NCBI GenBank assembly: GCA_019753125.1
Contig: JAIELH010000021.1
Coordinates: 1 to 64,000, forward strand
Direction of reading: 5' to 3'
DNA length: 64,000 nucleotides
From: Gallionellaceae bacterium
GTDB taxonomy: Bacteria; Pseudomonadota; Gammaproteobacteria; Burkholderiales; Gallionellaceae
Part shown: positions 63,767 through 64,000 of the stretch, in pieces
Position numbering within the stretch: position 1 is the first letter of the stretch
How the letters are laid out: every line of letters begins with the position of its first letter
Translations under genes and position numbers: made by a program
Notes under the pieces: model-generated
Told to the model about the DNA's origin: nothing
Seen by the model: only the letters and a program-made list of their open reading frames with translations
Databases searched by the model: none

Positions 63767-64000
63767 TCAGGTGAATGTGCGGACGACAAGATAGCAGCTA
63801 ATTGCCATTATTGCAGCGCCCGGAATTGTGACCAGCCATGTTGTGGCAATCTCGCGCGCCTTGCCCCAACGTACCGCTTTCGGGCGCTCCGAGGCGCCGA
63901 TCCCCATGATCGAAGACGCAACCACATGCGTCGTCGAAACAGGCGCGCCAAATAGCGACGAACTGAAGATCACGCTGGCCGCAGTCATCTGTGAGTCCAG
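63767..64000 (-). CDS. inorganic phosphate transporter (Pit family), C-terminal end
   Basis: The last 77 codons of a membrane carrier whose start is beyond the window. LFGAPVSTTHVVASSIMGIG is the conserved Pit C-terminal motif, followed by ATTWLVTIPGAAIMAISCYL. Paired with the DUF47 gene. Frame is open to the window end. Confidence 0.88.
   Translation of the reverse strand: MDSQMTAASVIFSSSLFGAPVSTTHVVASSIMGIGASERPKAVRWGKAREIATTWLVTIPGAAIMAISCYLVVRTFT

Overview
This 64 kb window is a piece of bacterial chromosome, GC-rich (roughly 57-60% by eye) and almost fully coding. Gene content and order (pcnB-folK-panB, ribF-ileS-lspA, hemA-prfA, an EF-P with Arg32 plus EarP, FolE2 in place of FolE, narXL next to narK and narGHJI) fit a betaproteobacterium. 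The respiratory gene set and repeat content make me favour the Nitrosomonadales/Gallionellaceae group, but that placement is inference and not read from a marker gene.

Layout. 1-2.7 kb: end of dxs, folE2, then fossils of a PIN toxin and a type I restriction methylase, a tautomerase and an unknown protein. 2.9-6.2 kb: mutL, followed by an MNT-HEPN toxin-antitoxin pair lying between mutL and a diverged second copy of the last 159 bp of mutL, then a possible nuclease-fold protein. 6.2-20 kb: housekeeping (MHS transporter, miaA, psiF-like, pcnB, folK, panB, an orphan ParA, ribF, ileS, lspA, lytic transglycosylase, proS, rppH). 20-22.2 kb: efp-earP and a gutted metallo-beta-lactamase gene. 22.2-31.3 kb: two export systems on the minus strand, a TetR-controlled RND pump and a MacAB-like ABC exporter. 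31.3-41.6 kb: tRNA-Thr, ispH, a YqhA protein, a TlpA-like thioredoxin, rpoH with a CIRCE element, prmC, a YceI/cytochrome b561 cassette, prfA, hemA, yaeQ, ychJ. 41.9-59 kb: nitrate respiration, with a cyclase-FHA protein, narX, narL, a universal stress protein, three narK-type transporters and narGHJI. 59.2-64 kb: beta carbonic anhydrase, mutS, a PhoU-like protein and the end of a Pit phosphate transporter.

How it works together. The nitrate block reads as one system: NarX/NarL sense nitrate/nitrite, three NNP-family carriers move it, and NarGHJI reduces nitrate at the membrane. An FNR-type palindrome lies in front of narG. A 58-bp regulatory segment carrying a GAACTAGTTC palindrome occurs twice, once before usp-narK and once before a dead usp copy followed by another narK, so a promoter-usp-narK unit appears to have been duplicated.

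Most unusual features. (1) Short tandem heptamers, often as two inverted arms, recur at six places and are translated in frame inside or at the ends of mutL, ileS, miaA, dxs and a lytic transglycosylase. This resembles the heptameric STRR sequences known from cyanobacteria. (2) The mutL 3'-end duplication frames an MNT-HEPN module. (3) An 11-G homopolymer encodes the glycines of the nitrate-signature motif of the second narK and could make that gene phase-variable. (4) There are several perfect inverted-repeat elements: 29-bp arms before lspA, 21-bp arms after the carbonic anhydrase gene, an 18-bp hairpin after mutL, and one filling the hemA-prfA gap.
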